A stretch of DNA of 64,000 nucleotides, taken from contig NZ_SHKL01000001.1 of NCBI RefSeq assembly GCF_004217185.1, positions 6,322,001 through 6,386,000 of the forward strand, in the 5' to 3' direction. The stretch's first letter is position 1. The number at the start of each line of letters is the position of its first letter. Positions 1 through 8,852 of the stretch are shown here, piece after piece. The position numbers and the translations under genes were made by a program. Origin of the DNA: Pseudonocardia sediminis. GTDB lineage: Bacteria; Actinomycetota; Actinomycetes; Mycobacteriales; Pseudonocardiaceae. The notes beneath the pieces are model-generated. The model did no database searches and was not told the DNA's origin. It saw only the letters and a list, made by a program, of their open reading frames with translations.

Positions 1-1494
1 GATTCGTCGGCCGTTATTCTTTGCCTCAGCCCAACCGTCGGAACCGCTCAGAGCATTTGAGATCAACTCACGATCGTTGTTCGAGATATTACCTTGGCTC
101 CCGGATCTCGTGAAGACTTGGTCGATCTCGGCTTTCGCGGCAATGCGGCTCGCCGGTCGAGTTTTCGAAATTATTGCGTTTCGCATAGTGTTCAAGTCAG
201 AGCGAATCTCTTCCAGATTTCCGCCCTGGGTAGACATTAGCGAGCTTAGTACCGCATCAGATCTCAGTGCGTCAAAATCTAGGACCGCTACGCATGGAAC
301 CCGTGCTGCCCTGAGCGCGTCTATCGCCTTCCAGACTCTATCCTTACCGCCGCAATGCATGAAGTGGACGTCGCGAACCTGCAGCTGATCGCTACCCGTG
401 AGGTGAGTCAGAACGGCATTGTAGTATGCGCAATCCGAGTCCCCTTCGCAGACGGCAACACCTTGATAGAATAGACCATCAAGAACAGATGAATGACGCA
501 GGAGTGGATCGTGATATAGCTGCTGAACCTTCTCGATCGGAATTTGAGAAGCATGAGACGGCCCACCCTGCCGACTAATACGGACGATTGTAGGGTCGAA
601 GCCTGCTTTTGGTGCTCCACCCGTAATCCCTTGGACGATATTCTCACTATGCGTGGCAACTATTACTTGCGTTCCGCGGCCATGCTGCTCTGAAAGAATC
701 CTTCCCAAGAGTCGCGCCTGGGGAGGGTGGAGAAACGCCTCTGGCTCATCTATTAGAATGACCTTGTATTCGGATGTCCGGATCGTCAAAAGCATTCCCA
801 TGAAGGCGCGCATTCCGTCGCCTTGCTCATTTAATCGACGTAAAGCCTGTAGTTCGTCAAGATAGATCTTCGACGGCGGCGGGCCGGATTCGACTGAAGA
901 CGGCCTTCCCACCAATAGATGTATCTCGTTACCCGCGTAGCGGTCAACTGTCAGACTTTCCCCAAATGCGCGATCCATTAGCGCACTGACTTCGGCCTCA
1001 AGTTCTCGTGAGTTCCACAGATGCTGAGCAGGCGCCGTTGGAGTCTGGGTGCGCGGATTGAATGCGGGCGAGTCTAACGATGCGTTCAATCGGCTCTGCG
1101 CATCCAATTGAAGAGCGTACATTCCACCGAGAGGATGTATATGGGTCTGAGTTCCCCACAGTGCGTGAACTTGCGACTCAAGCGTCACCCCACTTGCAGC
1201 CTGGAAGGTGCGCTCACCATGAGTTCCGTCGGGGTACTGACCAGGGGGCCGCCATCCATAAACCCGATCGATCCAACCTATAAATTCCTGAAGGCTCCCT
1301 GGCCACTCAAGCTCTACTTCACCCACAACAAGATGCTGATTGGGGCCAATATTAGGCTGATTTAGCCGCTCAAATGTCTCCCTGAGGAGTCTTGTCTTGC
1401 CAGCATTATTTGGTCCAACGATAACCGTTACACCATCGCTCGGGTCGACCCGCTGACCGTTTTGCAATGAAACCGACTTCAGTCGAGGAAGCAC
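1..1494 (-). CDS. OLD-family ATPase/Toprim nuclease (3' end beyond window)
   Basis: One uninterrupted reverse-strand frame of 498 codons enters the left edge still open, so the C-terminus is missing. The N-terminus carries Walker A GPNNAGKT (residues 27-34). Walker B and the following loop are LIDEPEAFLHP (Asp249-Glu250), with ATHSEN further on. A Toprim domain follows, with CEGDSD (Glu350) and LDFD (Asp406, Asp408). This order is that of the OLD family, whose members (e.g. GajA of Gabija) are ATP-regulated nucleases, often in phage defence. GTG at 1494 is the only candidate upstream start, because an in-frame TAG lies three codons before it; no Shine-Dalgarno sequence is visible. The region is clearly less GC-rich than the rest of the window and uses rare TTA and ATA codons, which suggests transfer. 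No GajB-like helicase is seen; a partner could lie further left. Confidence 0.85.
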   Translation of the reverse strand, partial: MLPRLKSVSLQNGQRVDPSDGVTVIVGPNNAGKTRLLRETFERLNQPNIGPNQHLVVGEVELEWPGSLQEFIGWIDRVYGWRPPGQYPDGTHGERTFQAASGVTLESQVHALWGTQTHIHPLGGMYALQLDAQSRLNASLDSPAFNPRTQTPTAPAQHLWNSRELEAEVSALMDRAFGESLTVDRYAGNEIHLLVGRPSSVESGPPPSKIYLDELQALRRLNEQGDGMRAFMGMLLTIRTSEYKVILIDEPEAFLHPPQARLLGRILSEQHGRGTQVIVATHSENIVQGITGGAPKAGFDPTIVRISRQGGPSHASQIPIEKVQQLYHDPLLRHSSVLDGLFYQGVAVCEGDSDCAYYNAVLTHLTGSDQLQVRDVHFMHCGGKDRVWKAIDALRAARVPCVAVLDFDALRSDAVLSSLMSTQGGNLEEIRSDLNTMRNAIISKTRPASRIAAKAEIDQVFTRSGSQGNISNNDRELISNALSGSDGWAEAKNNGRRI

Positions 1495-1731
1495 GGAGCG
1501 ATACTACGGCCGACAGCCGACGAACGCACAACGCCAGCCGGCTCTCTGCGAAGTCGTTGATCACCCGGGCCCGACCCCGCAAACAACGTCACGCGAAAGG
1601 CTCAATCTGTCAGTCTGCCGGGATGAGCGGCCGCCGATGGCCTCGGTGTTGGAGTTTCCCTAGCAGAACGTTGAGCTGCGAGCAGGCCTCGGTCTGTTAC
1701 GCCTGCGGTGGTCGACGAACGCCGCTCGCCT

Positions 1732-3091
1732 TCAACCAGGGCATCGACGACTCAATGCTGGAGTACCACGCGGGCGTCGCGCTGCCAGAGCGGCTGCAGC
1801 GCGTTGCTCGGACTCCAGTACAAACGCCGTGTAGGTCCGCAAGGTTGTCGACCCACCGCCAGCGTGGCCGAGTCTGCCGGCCACCGTGCGGATGTCGACA
1901 CCAGCCGCGATCAGCTCCGTCGCCGAGTAGTGCCGGAGACAGTGCAGGTGCGTGCTGATCCCGAGCCGCTTCACCATCCGCCCATACCGCTGCGTGACAG
2001 TGTCCGGGTTGAGCTGAGCTGCGCCGTCAATCGCCGGAGAGAACACGAAGGCGTCCCGTCGAACGGTCGTGTCCAGCTCCGCAGCGCGCGCGTCGCACCT
2101 CTCGCGGTGCGACATGAGCACCAGGACCAGCTCCCGGATCAATGGTGACCCGGCGGTGCTGGTGCGTCTTGGTGTCCTTCTCCCACACGTCCCCGGCGAT
2201 CTGCCCGATGCTCGACCGGAGGACGACGACGCCACGGTCCAAGTCGATGTCAGCCCACCGGAGCCCGCAGATCTCGCCGCGCCGCGCACCGGTCGTCATC
2301 GCGAACCAGATCAGCGCGGACCAGTCGGGATCGCCTTCCGCGTCCTTCATGATCTCCGCAGCCTCCTCCGCCGTCGGCGGGTTCGGGTTCGGCCGCGGCA
2401 CCGACGGCGGCTCGACCTGGTCAACCGGGCTCACAGCGATCCAGCCCCAGCGGATCGCCCGCTGGAACGCGCCGCTCAGGATCGCGTGAACGATGCGGAT
2501 GCTTCCCCCAGCGAGCGGGACGCAGACGTGCGGTCCGCACACTCGGTCACACCATCGGCACTCCGCCTGCGGGTCGCCGGTGACGTCTTTCTGGCACTTA
2601 CGTCGAGGGGAGTGCTCGTCGCAGGTGTGCTCGTGCGTCGTCCGGTGCTGGACGTACTTCCTCCCACCGCAGTGGTCCCGGCAGCGGCGGAGGCGCGCGT
2701 AGAGGGTGTCCAGCGTCTCCGCGGTCACCTTGCCGACCGGAAGCCGGCCAATCGTCGGCCGGATGTGCTTCTCGATCTTGCCGACATAGCCAGCGCGGGT
2801 CTTCTTCTCAATGTCGATGACCTCGAGCCACCGGTCCACGAGCTGGCTGACTGTCACCTCGGTCCGGGGACTCCGGTGCTCGTCGACCCGGTTCAGCAGC
2901 CGGGTCAGGACGCGCTCGGCCTCCGCGGCGGTCTCCGCCCTAGTCTCGCGCGCGGCCACGGTCTGCCGGAGCCACAGCTTCTGGCCGGTGATCTGGTCGA
3001 CGCCGCCGTACACCTTGACGCGTGCGGAGCCGCTCTGGAGCCAAGAGATCGAGCCCCGCCGACGGGGGCGAGGACGCTTCGCGGAGGCCAT
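1732..3091 (-). pseudogene. Tyrosine integrase, frameshifted
   Basis: Site-specific recombinase of the phage/ICE type. The first frame (start 3091) has an N-terminal arm-binding region and a core-binding domain with the Cys-rich insertion common in actinobacterial integrases (residues ~137-190). It also has the first catalytic Arg in TTGARRGE (269-271). After residues ~310-317 homology moves to the next frame, which carries the HCLRH box, GRLGH and the catalytic Tyr in TLRTYTAF and ends at 1732. Skipping one base near 2140 joins the two frames. The first frame alone ends at 2027 without HxxR or Tyr, so it cannot be catalytic. The cause may be a real mutation, a sequencing error or, less likely, programmed frameshifting. 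The gene starts 97 bp from the tRNA 3' end, the usual layout of tRNA-targeting elements. Confidence 0.85.
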
Positions 3092-3187
3092 GACCCGACG
3101 CTAAGACGACCGGGAGGCCACAAAGGAGGCCACGAACCGAATTCTGAGGGGTGGTCAGGGGCCTCGTATGAGGCTCTGACCTGGGGA

Positions 3188-3207
3188 GCCGCCTTGGGGA
3201 GTCGAAC
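3188..3207 (-). other. Probable attachment-site core (tRNA-Thr 3' end)
   Basis: The integrase gene begins about 100 bp from the 3' end of tRNA-Thr, and foreign-looking DNA starts on that side. By analogy with tRNA-targeting integrases, the crossover core is expected in the T-arm/acceptor 3' segment. The second copy would lie beyond the left edge; I see no repeat of this segment elsewhere in the window, so the exact borders are unproven. Confidence 0.45.
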
Positions 3208-3260
3208 CCCAGACCTACGCATTACGAGTGCGTCGCTCTAACCGACTGAGCTAAGGCGGC
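3188..3260 (-). tRNA. tRNA-Thr (CGT)
   Basis: The reverse strand folds as a full cloverleaf of 73 nt. The acceptor stem pairs GCCGCCT with AGGCGGC, the D-arm is GCTC/GAGC, the anticodon stem is ACGCA/TGCGT with loop CTCGTAA (anticodon CGT), and the T-arm is TGGGG/CCCCA with TTCGACT. CCA is not encoded. The 3' end faces the integrase gene. Confidence 0.97.
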
Positions 3261-3361
3261 GGGTACTGCGGCTCAAAGTGTAGCCGTAGGCCCGAGCGAA
3301 CCTGATGGCCCCCCGCGGGCCGTGTCGTGTGCGTCGTCGGACGTCGGGGTACGACGTCGTC

Positions 3362-4255
3362 ATGCCGATCGACGTTGTGAATGCGGGCGTCCTGCGGGTG
3401 GCGTTCGAGCGGCACGGCCCCGATGGAGGATGGCCGGTCGTGTTGTCGCACGGGTTCCCCTACGACCCTCGCAGCTACGACGAGGTCGTCGGCCCGCTGG
3501 TCGAGGCGGGTGCCGACGTCGTCGTCCCCTACCTGCGTGGCTACGGGCCGACGCGGTTCCGCGACGCGGCGACCCCGCGGTCGGGACAGCAGGCCGCGCT
3601 CGCCCACGACCTGCTCGCGTTGATCGAGGCGCTGGGTCTGGAGAGGCCGGTCGTGGCCGGCTACGACTGGGGCGGCCGGGCGGCGTGTCTGGTCGCCGCG
3701 CTGTGGCCGGAGCGCGTGGGCGGGCTCGTCACCGTGGCCGGCTACAACGTGCAGGACATCGCCGGGTTCTCGGCTCCGCAGCCGCCCGAGGTGGAGCGCC
3801 GCCTCTGGTATCAGTACTACCTGCACGGGGAGCGCGGGCGGGCCGGGCTGGCCGAGCACCGGGCCGCGTTCGCCCGTCTGTTGTGGTCGGAGTGGTCGCC
3901 GACCTGGGCGTTCACCGACCGGCAGTTCGAGGCGAGCGCGGCGTCGTTCGACAACCCGGACTTCGTCGACGTCGTGGTGCACTCCTACCGGCACCGCTAC
4001 GGGCTCGTCGACGGCGACCCGGCCTACGCCGCGACGGAGCGGCTGATCGCGGCGCAGCCCCGGATCGAGGTCCCGACGGTCGTGCTCGACCCGACCGAGG
4101 CCACGCTCTCGTCTCCCCGGACGACCGCCGAGCACGAGCGTCACTTCGGCCGGATCGTCGTCCACCGCCGGGTCGACGCCGGCCACAACGTCCCGCAGGA
4201 GGCACCGCGGGACGTCGCCGCGGCCGTCCTGGAGCTGGGTCGTCCCGGTCGCTGA
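3362..4255 (+). CDS. Alpha/beta hydrolase, epoxide hydrolase-like
   Basis: A 297-residue cytosolic hydrolase of the epoxide hydrolase/haloalkane dehalogenase branch. It has the oxyanion-hole motif HGFP (30-33), nucleophile Asp102 in GYDWGG, and a C-terminal His (about residue 275) in GHNVP. An Asp rather than Ser nucleophile favours epoxide or halide substrates, but the natural substrate cannot be read from sequence. I chose ATG 3362 because homology begins there; an in-frame upstream start at 3305 would add 19 residues of low-complexity sequence. The gene is convergent with the next one, 12 bp away. It is the first host gene beyond the tRNA. Confidence 0.85.
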   Translation: MPIDVVNAGVLRVAFERHGPDGGWPVVLSHGFPYDPRSYDEVVGPLVEAGADVVVPYLRGYGPTRFRDAATPRSGQQAALAHDLLALIEALGLERPVVAGYDWGGRAACLVAALWPERVGGLVTVAGYNVQDIAGFSAPQPPEVERRLWYQYYLHGERGRAGLAEHRAAFARLLWSEWSPTWAFTDRQFEASAASFDNPDFVDVVVHSYRHRYGLVDGDPAYAATERLIAAQPRIEVPTVVLDPTEATLSSPRTTAEHERHFGRIVVHRRVDAGHNVPQEAPRDVAAAVLELGRPGR

Positions 4256-4267
4256 GGTGGCGGTTCG

Positions 4268-4777
4268 CTACGAGTGGTCGAAAAGATGGCGCGGTCCCTC
4301 GGACCACGGGCCACCCAGGTAGTGCCACAGCGCCAGGCCGACGACCGGGACGTCGTAGGGCTCGAAGCCGGCCGACAGGTCGTCGTAGAGGCTCCGCGCC
4401 GCGGCCGGGGTGACCTTGTTCTGCACCGTCACGTGCAGGTCGGACTTCCCGCTGTCCTGCCGGGTCAACCACGGCTCCCACCGTGCGGCCAGGTCACGGC
4501 GCAGCCCGGTGAGCTCGGGACATCGCAGGTCGAACGCCACGCCCCGGCCGAGCAGGCGGACGGCGCTCACCCGCGCGGTGAGGGGCGGCCGTTCCGTCGC
4601 CTCGGCGACGGCGGCGTCGACCGCGGGCTCCTGGTCGCCGGGGAGGTGGTGGAACAGGGTCAGGTGCGCGGCGAGGTGGTTGCGGTCGGACGGGAAGTGG
4701 CGGCGGCGCAGGTCGTCGAAGTGCTCCTGGGCCGACTCCTCGAGGAGCGCGGTGAGGATGAGCGGCCGATCAGCCAC
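4268..4777 (-). CDS. 2'-5' RNA ligase family (2H phosphoesterase)
   Basis: A 169-residue protein with two H-x-T motifs, HLTLF (His38) and HVTVQ (His115), spaced as in the 2H phosphoesterase/LigT superfamily. These enzymes act on 2',3'-cyclic or 2'-5' phosphodiesters; the substrate here is unknown. I chose GTG 4777 because an AGGGA Shine-Dalgarno-like sequence precedes it and it begins just after the holB stop (8 bp), which suggests co-transcription with holB. A longer frame upstream overlaps holB and lacks conserved sequence. Confidence 0.8.
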   Translation of the reverse strand: MADRPLILTALLEESAQEHFDDLRRRHFPSDRNHLAAHLTLFHHLPGDQEPAVDAAVAEATERPPLTARVSAVRLLGRGVAFDLRCPELTGLRRDLAARWEPWLTRQDSGKSDLHVTVQNKVTPAAARSLYDDLSAGFEPYDVPVVGLALWHYLGGPWSEGPRHLFDHS

Positions 4778-4785
4778 CGTGTCCC

Positions 4786-5937
4786 TCAACCACTGTGCAG
4801 TGCGGTCATCATGGCCTCCACCGCGATCCGCGGCTTGACGTTCTGCTCCAGGGCCTCCCGGCAGGCCAGGACGGCCTCCAGGCGCCGGAGCGCGGACTCG
4901 GACCGCCACTCCGCGGCGGCGACCCGGATCTCCTGTTCCCGGTCCGGGTTGGTCAAAACGACGTCGGCGCCGCTCGCGGCGATCAGGATGTCGCGGTAGA
5001 AGCCGGCCAGGTCGACCAGGGCCCGGTCCAGGGCGTCGCGCTGGGTCCGCGTCGCGCGGGACTTCTGGCGCTTCTCCAGGTCACGCTCGGCCGCCTTCGC
5101 CGCGCGCGCGGCGCCCGCGACGCCCTTGCCGGTGCCGCCGGCGCCCATCGCGACGGCGAGCTCCTCGCGCTCGGTCTCGTCGCGCTGCTCGCGCAGGTCG
5201 TTCGCCTCGGTCTCGGCCCACTTGATCAGCGACTCGGCGTGGAAGAACGCGTCGCCGAGCCGGTTCAGCTTCGTCGGGACGGCGAGGATCGACTCGCGCC
5301 GCGCCCGGGCCTGGGGGTCGCGGGCCAGGCGCCGTGCCCGTCCGACGTGCCCGCCGGAGACCGACGCGGCCCACTGTGCCTGGTCGGGGTCGATGCCGTC
5401 GCGGTCACGCAGCACCCCGGCCACGGCCTCGGCGGACGGGCTGCGCAGGTGCACCAGGCGGCAGCGCGACCGGATCGTCACCGGCACGTCGTCGGGGTGG
5501 TCCGACGGTGCGCAGAGCAGGAACACCGTCTCCGGCGCCGGCTCCTCCACGGCCTTGAGCAGCGCGTTCGACGCACCCTCGGTGAGCCGGTCGGCGTCGG
5601 CGATGATCACGATCTGCCACGGCGCGGTGGACGGCTTGCGGGCGGCGAGCTGGACCAGGCTGCGCATCTCCGCGACCGAGATGGACAGGCCCTCGGGCAC
5701 GATCTCGCGGACGTCGGCGTGCGTGCGGGACATGATGGTGCGGCACGACGCGCACTGCCCGCAGCCGTGGTCGGGGCACTGCAGGGCGGCGGCGAACGCG
5801 CGGGCGGCGTTCGAGCGGCCCGAGCCGGGCGGGCCGGTGAACAGCCACGCGTGCGTCATCGACGCGGGGTGCGACGCGGCGTCGCCCAGCTCGGCGACGA
5901 CCGCGGGCTGGCCGACGACGTCGTCCCAGACACTCAT
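4786..5937 (-). CDS. holB: DNA polymerase III subunit delta'
   Basis: Clamp-loader subunit, 383 residues. It begins with the RuvB/DnaX-like opening WDDVVGQ and has the degenerate P-loop GPPGSGRS (35-42), in which Arg replaces Lys, as usual for delta' subunits that do not hydrolyse ATP. The four zinc-ligand cysteines (54, 59, 62, 65) and the sensor segment VEEPAPETVFLL follow. The C-terminal third contains a charged Ala/Lys/Arg helix region. It lies 10 bp downstream of the MFS/dTMP-kinase-like gene, the common actinobacterial tmk-holB pairing, so the two probably share a transcript. Confidence 0.95.
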   Translation of the reverse strand: MSVWDDVVGQPAVVAELGDAASHPASMTHAWLFTGPPGSGRSNAARAFAAALQCPDHGCGQCASCRTIMSRTHADVREIVPEGLSISVAEMRSLVQLAARKPSTAPWQIVIIADADRLTEGASNALLKAVEEPAPETVFLLCAPSDHPDDVPVTIRSRCRLVHLRSPSAEAVAGVLRDRDGIDPDQAQWAASVSGGHVGRARRLARDPQARARRESILAVPTKLNRLGDAFFHAESLIKWAETEANDLREQRDETEREELAVAMGAGGTGKGVAGAARAAKAAERDLEKRQKSRATRTQRDALDRALVDLAGFYRDILIAASGADVVLTNPDREQEIRVAAAEWRSESALRRLEAVLACREALEQNVKPRIAVEAMMTALHSG

Positions 5938-5947
5938 GGCGCCGGTC

Positions 5948-7984
5948 TCAGGGTCGGGACGTCGGCGGGACGTCGTCGCCGACGGCCGGGAGCGGGCCGG
6001 TGGCGCTCGTCGAGGTGGTCAGCGTCTCGGCGTCGGCCGAACCGGGGGCCGGGATCAGCGGGAACACACCGTTGCGGACGCGCTCGGCGACGTCGTCCTC
6101 GGTGCCGTCGGCGTCGATCACGACGTGGCGGTGCGGCTCCACCGCGACCATCCGGGCCAGCAGCTTCTGCACGCGGGCGTGCTCGGCGCCGGCGACCGGG
6201 GCGGCCGCGCCACCGGCGGCGTCCGGGGCCCGGTCGAGCAGCACCGACATGTCCGGGCGCAGCCGGCCCGACGCCCACTTGCCCAGGTTCTCCAGCTCGC
6301 CGTCGTCGGGTGCGGCACCCATCTGCTCGGCGGCCACGCCGAACTGGGCCAGCGGGCTGGCCATGAACCGGTCCATCACGACCACGGCGCCGGACTCCAG
6401 CGCCGGGCGGATCACGCGCTCCACCAGGTCGGCGCGCACGGCGGCCGCGGCCAGGGCCTTGGCCCGCGCACCGGCCAGGTCGGCCTCGCGGGTGGCGGCG
6501 TTCCAGCGGGCCGCGTCGCCCTCGTCGTCGGGCTCGACGACGCGGTGCCCGCGCTCGCGCAGGGCCGCGGCGAGCAGGTCGGCCTGGCGCGAGGTCTCGG
6601 CCGGGGTCGCGCCCTCGATCGCGATCAGCACGCCGGAGCCGGTGCGGCGCTCGCCGTGGCGCAGCGCGGCGACCAGGTCGGTGAGCAGCGGCTCCAGGCG
6701 GCGGTCGTCCATCTGCCGGTAGGCGAACGTACCGACGACCGCGGCGACGATGCCGGCGCCGGCGAGGACGAAGCGCGTGCCGTCGACCAGGTAGGGGGTG
6801 CCGTCGATGGTGATCGTGCGGGTGGCGACCACGCCGACCACGATCGGGACCAGCGACATCGCGCCGAGCAGCACCACGCGCACGAGCGACTGCACGAACG
6901 CGTTGACCCGGCCGCGGACCTCGTCGGCGACCTGCGTGCCGATGATCGTCAGGCCGGTCAGGAACGCGACGCCGGCGAACCCGCCGACGAACATCACCGC
7001 GGCGATCGCCATGAACAGGTGCACCGCGAGCGCGACGACGACCAGCGACAGCCCGGCTCCGACGATCGCGGTGCCGAACAGGCGGTTGTGCGGCAGCCGC
7101 TGGGCCAGCCGCGGCCCGAACGCCATGCCGAGCGCGAGCCCGCCGAAGACACCGACGAACAGGATCGAGTAGGCCGCGTCGCCGCCGCCCAGGCTCGACG
7201 AGTAGAGCTTCGCGGTCGCGATCACGGCGCCACCGGCGGTGAAGGCTCCGATGATGCCGATCACCAGCCCGCGGATCAGCGGCGTGGTCGCGACGAACGT
7301 GAAGCCGTCGCGCAGCATGAACATCAGCGACGGCGGCTTCGCGGCCCGGTCGGCCTTGTTCGGACGCCCGGACAGCTCCGGGATCCGGAACCAGACCATC
7401 AGCGCGGAGAACAGGAACCCGAACGAGTTCACGAACAGCGCGAGGTAGACCGCGGTCGTCGGCGTCGTCGCGTCCACCAGCGGCGCGAACTTCGTGACCA
7501 GCGCGAACAGCCCGGCACCACCGGCCACGGCGACGCCGTAGGTGACGACGAGCCCGAGCTGCGCGGCGGTCTCCATCTGGTCCGGGCGGCGCAGCAGGTT
7601 CGGCACCGCCGCGTCCTTCGCCGGGATCCAGAACATCGCGCACAGCTCGATCAGGAACGTGGCGATGAGCAGCCACCACAGCGAACCGACGATCGGGATC
7701 GAGAACAGCAGCCCGAACTTCAGGATGTCGCAGGTGGCCATCAGCTTGCGCCGGTCGAACCGGTCGGCCAGCGCCCCGGCCAACGGCCCGAACAGCAGCG
7801 ACGGCAGCAGCTTGGCCGCCACCGTGCCGCCGAGGGCGAAGCTCTGTGCCGTGTACCCGGCGCCGGCGGCGAGGTGCGTGGCCAGCGACGTCATCGCCAG
7901 GACCGAGAGCCACTCACCGGTGGAGGTGATGGCGGTGACCGTCCACAGGCGGCGGAACGCCGGGATCGCCAGCACCGAGGACAC
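5948..7984 (-). CDS. MFS transporter fused to dTMP kinase-like domain
   Basis: A 678-residue two-domain protein. Residues ~1-430 form a 12-helix major facilitator domain with the loop motif GALADRFDRRK. Residues ~450-640 resemble thymidylate kinase, including the MDRFMASPLAQFG segment (family DRY/F motif) and a late VDLxPxxA-like region. The kinase P-loop is degenerate: around Glu457 the sequence is IEGATPAETSRQ, where active enzymes have a GKS/T. Such MFS-dTMP kinase fusions next to holB are known in actinobacteria, but activity of this copy is doubtful. GTG 7984 has no Shine-Dalgarno sequence. The open frame continues upstream to an ATC at 8032 that sits 9 nt from a perfect AGGAGG (8042-8047), so the true start may be there. 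Confidence 0.88.
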   Translation of the reverse strand: MSSVLAIPAFRRLWTVTAITSTGEWLSVLAMTSLATHLAAGAGYTAQSFALGGTVAAKLLPSLLFGPLAGALADRFDRRKLMATCDILKFGLLFSIPIVGSLWWLLIATFLIELCAMFWIPAKDAAVPNLLRRPDQMETAAQLGLVVTYGVAVAGGAGLFALVTKFAPLVDATTPTTAVYLALFVNSFGFLFSALMVWFRIPELSGRPNKADRAAKPPSLMFMLRDGFTFVATTPLIRGLVIGIIGAFTAGGAVIATAKLYSSSLGGGDAAYSILFVGVFGGLALGMAFGPRLAQRLPHNRLFGTAIVGAGLSLVVVALAVHLFMAIAAVMFVGGFAGVAFLTGLTIIGTQVADEVRGRVNAFVQSLVRVVLLGAMSLVPIVVGVVATRTITIDGTPYLVDGTRFVLAGAGIVAAVVGTFAYRQMDDRRLEPLLTDLVAALRHGERRTGSGVLIAIEGATPAETSRQADLLAAALRERGHRVVEPDDEGDAARWNAATREADLAGARAKALAAAAVRADLVERVIRPALESGAVVVMDRFMASPLAQFGVAAEQMGAAPDDGELENLGKWASGRLRPDMSVLLDRAPDAAGGAAAPVAGAEHARVQKLLARMVAVEPHRHVVIDADGTEDDVAERVRNGVFPLIPAPGSADAETLTTSTSATGPLPAVGDDVPPTSRP

Positions 7985-8133
7985 CCGGTGCGACGTCGGG
8001 GCGGAGACCTGCGGGGTCGCGGGGGAACCGATGGCGGCTCACCTCCTCGTACCGGGCCGGGGTCACCGGGAGTGTTTCGGCGACGCTGGATCGGCGGTTG
8101 ACGGGCCCCGGCGGCATGCCGGTAGTTGACATC

Positions 8134-8139
8134 AGGGTA
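8134..8139 (-). promoter_or_regulatory. Possible -10 element of the MFS/holB operon
   Basis: TACCCT on the reverse strand fits the actinobacterial TAnnnT -10 pattern. It follows a GTCGGG/CCCGAC inverted repeat in the only gap of this operon's 5' side, about 100 bp before the coding region. No convincing -35 box is seen. Confidence 0.3.
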
Positions 8140-8223
8140 GTCGGGACCCCCGACACACGCGGGCAGGGCCGCACGGTACGGCGCCGAGTTACTCCGGACG
8201 AGCGGGTGAGCGGTCGTACCCGA

Positions 8224-8760
8224 TCAGACGATCGAGGCCACCGTCTGGATCGCGATCACGGCGAAGACCAGCGCGAAGAACAACCAGAACATCCGCGACC
8301 CACGCCGGCTGCGGGTGCGCCGGGCGAACCCGAACAGGGAGGGGTCCGGCTCGACGCGCGGGCGCGGGGCGCGGGGGTCACTCGCCTGCGGGATCCCCCC
8401 GTACGGCCGGCGCGGGGCGGGGAGCGGGGGCCGGGGCATCGGCGGGACCGGCACCGGTGCCCGCGGGGCGGGCGGCACGGGCGACTCGGGACGACGCGGA
8501 GCGGGAGGGGTGGGCGGGGCCGTCGCGAGCGCCTCCGCCGGGGCCGCCGTCGACTCCGCCGACGCAGCCGGCTCGGCCGACGCCGGCGGGGGAGCGTCCT
8601 CCGTCAGCGGGGGTGCGGCGGCGACCCGCTCACGGGCGCGGCGTTCCGCCTCCCGCTGCGCGACCAGTCGCGCGACGCCCCAGCGGCCGTCCTCGGCGTC
8701 CGGGGGCAGGGACGAGAGGTCCACGCCTCCCCGCCCGCCCGGACGTCGCTGCTCGGCCAT
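8224..8760 (-). CDS. Pro/Ala-rich protein with C-terminal membrane anchor
   Basis: A 178-residue protein I do not recognise. The N-terminus (to ~50) is charged and helical (REAERRARERV). Residues ~50-135 are a Pro/Ala-rich low-complexity stretch, and residues ~157-175 form a single hydrophobic helix (FWLFFALVFAVIAIQ) after an Arg-rich segment. The topology is that of a tail-anchored protein with its bulk in the cytoplasm. It lies between the PBP gene and the MFS/kinase gene on the same strand. Codon use is typical of the host, so it is probably a real gene of unknown role. Confidence 0.7.
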   Translation of the reverse strand: MAEQRRPGGRGGVDLSSLPPDAEDGRWGVARLVAQREAERRARERVAAAPPLTEDAPPPASAEPAASAESTAAPAEALATAPPTPPAPRRPESPVPPAPRAPVPVPPMPRPPLPAPRRPYGGIPQASDPRAPRPRVEPDPSLFGFARRTRSRRGSRMFWLFFALVFAVIAIQTVASIV

Positions 8761-8852
8761 GGGCGCATGCTAGGACCACGGGCCGCGTCGGGCGAGGTCC
8801 ACACGCGACGCAGAGCAGATCTGCGCCCGGTCGGGTGACCAGCGGGAACGGA

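Noticed and set aside
2490..2690. Cys-rich segment of the integrase as a novel zinc finger
   Set aside because: Similar Cys/His-rich insertions are common in actinobacterial ICE integrases.
5334..5848. Additional Arg/Pro-rich open frames inside holB
   Set aside because: They are frame shadows with no ribosome sites or conserved motifs.
5126..8101. A 991-codon open frame on the + strand across holB and the MFS fusion
   Set aside because: It is antisense to two recognised genes, and its translation is low-complexity Arg/Gly/Asp/His typical of GC-rich shadow frames.
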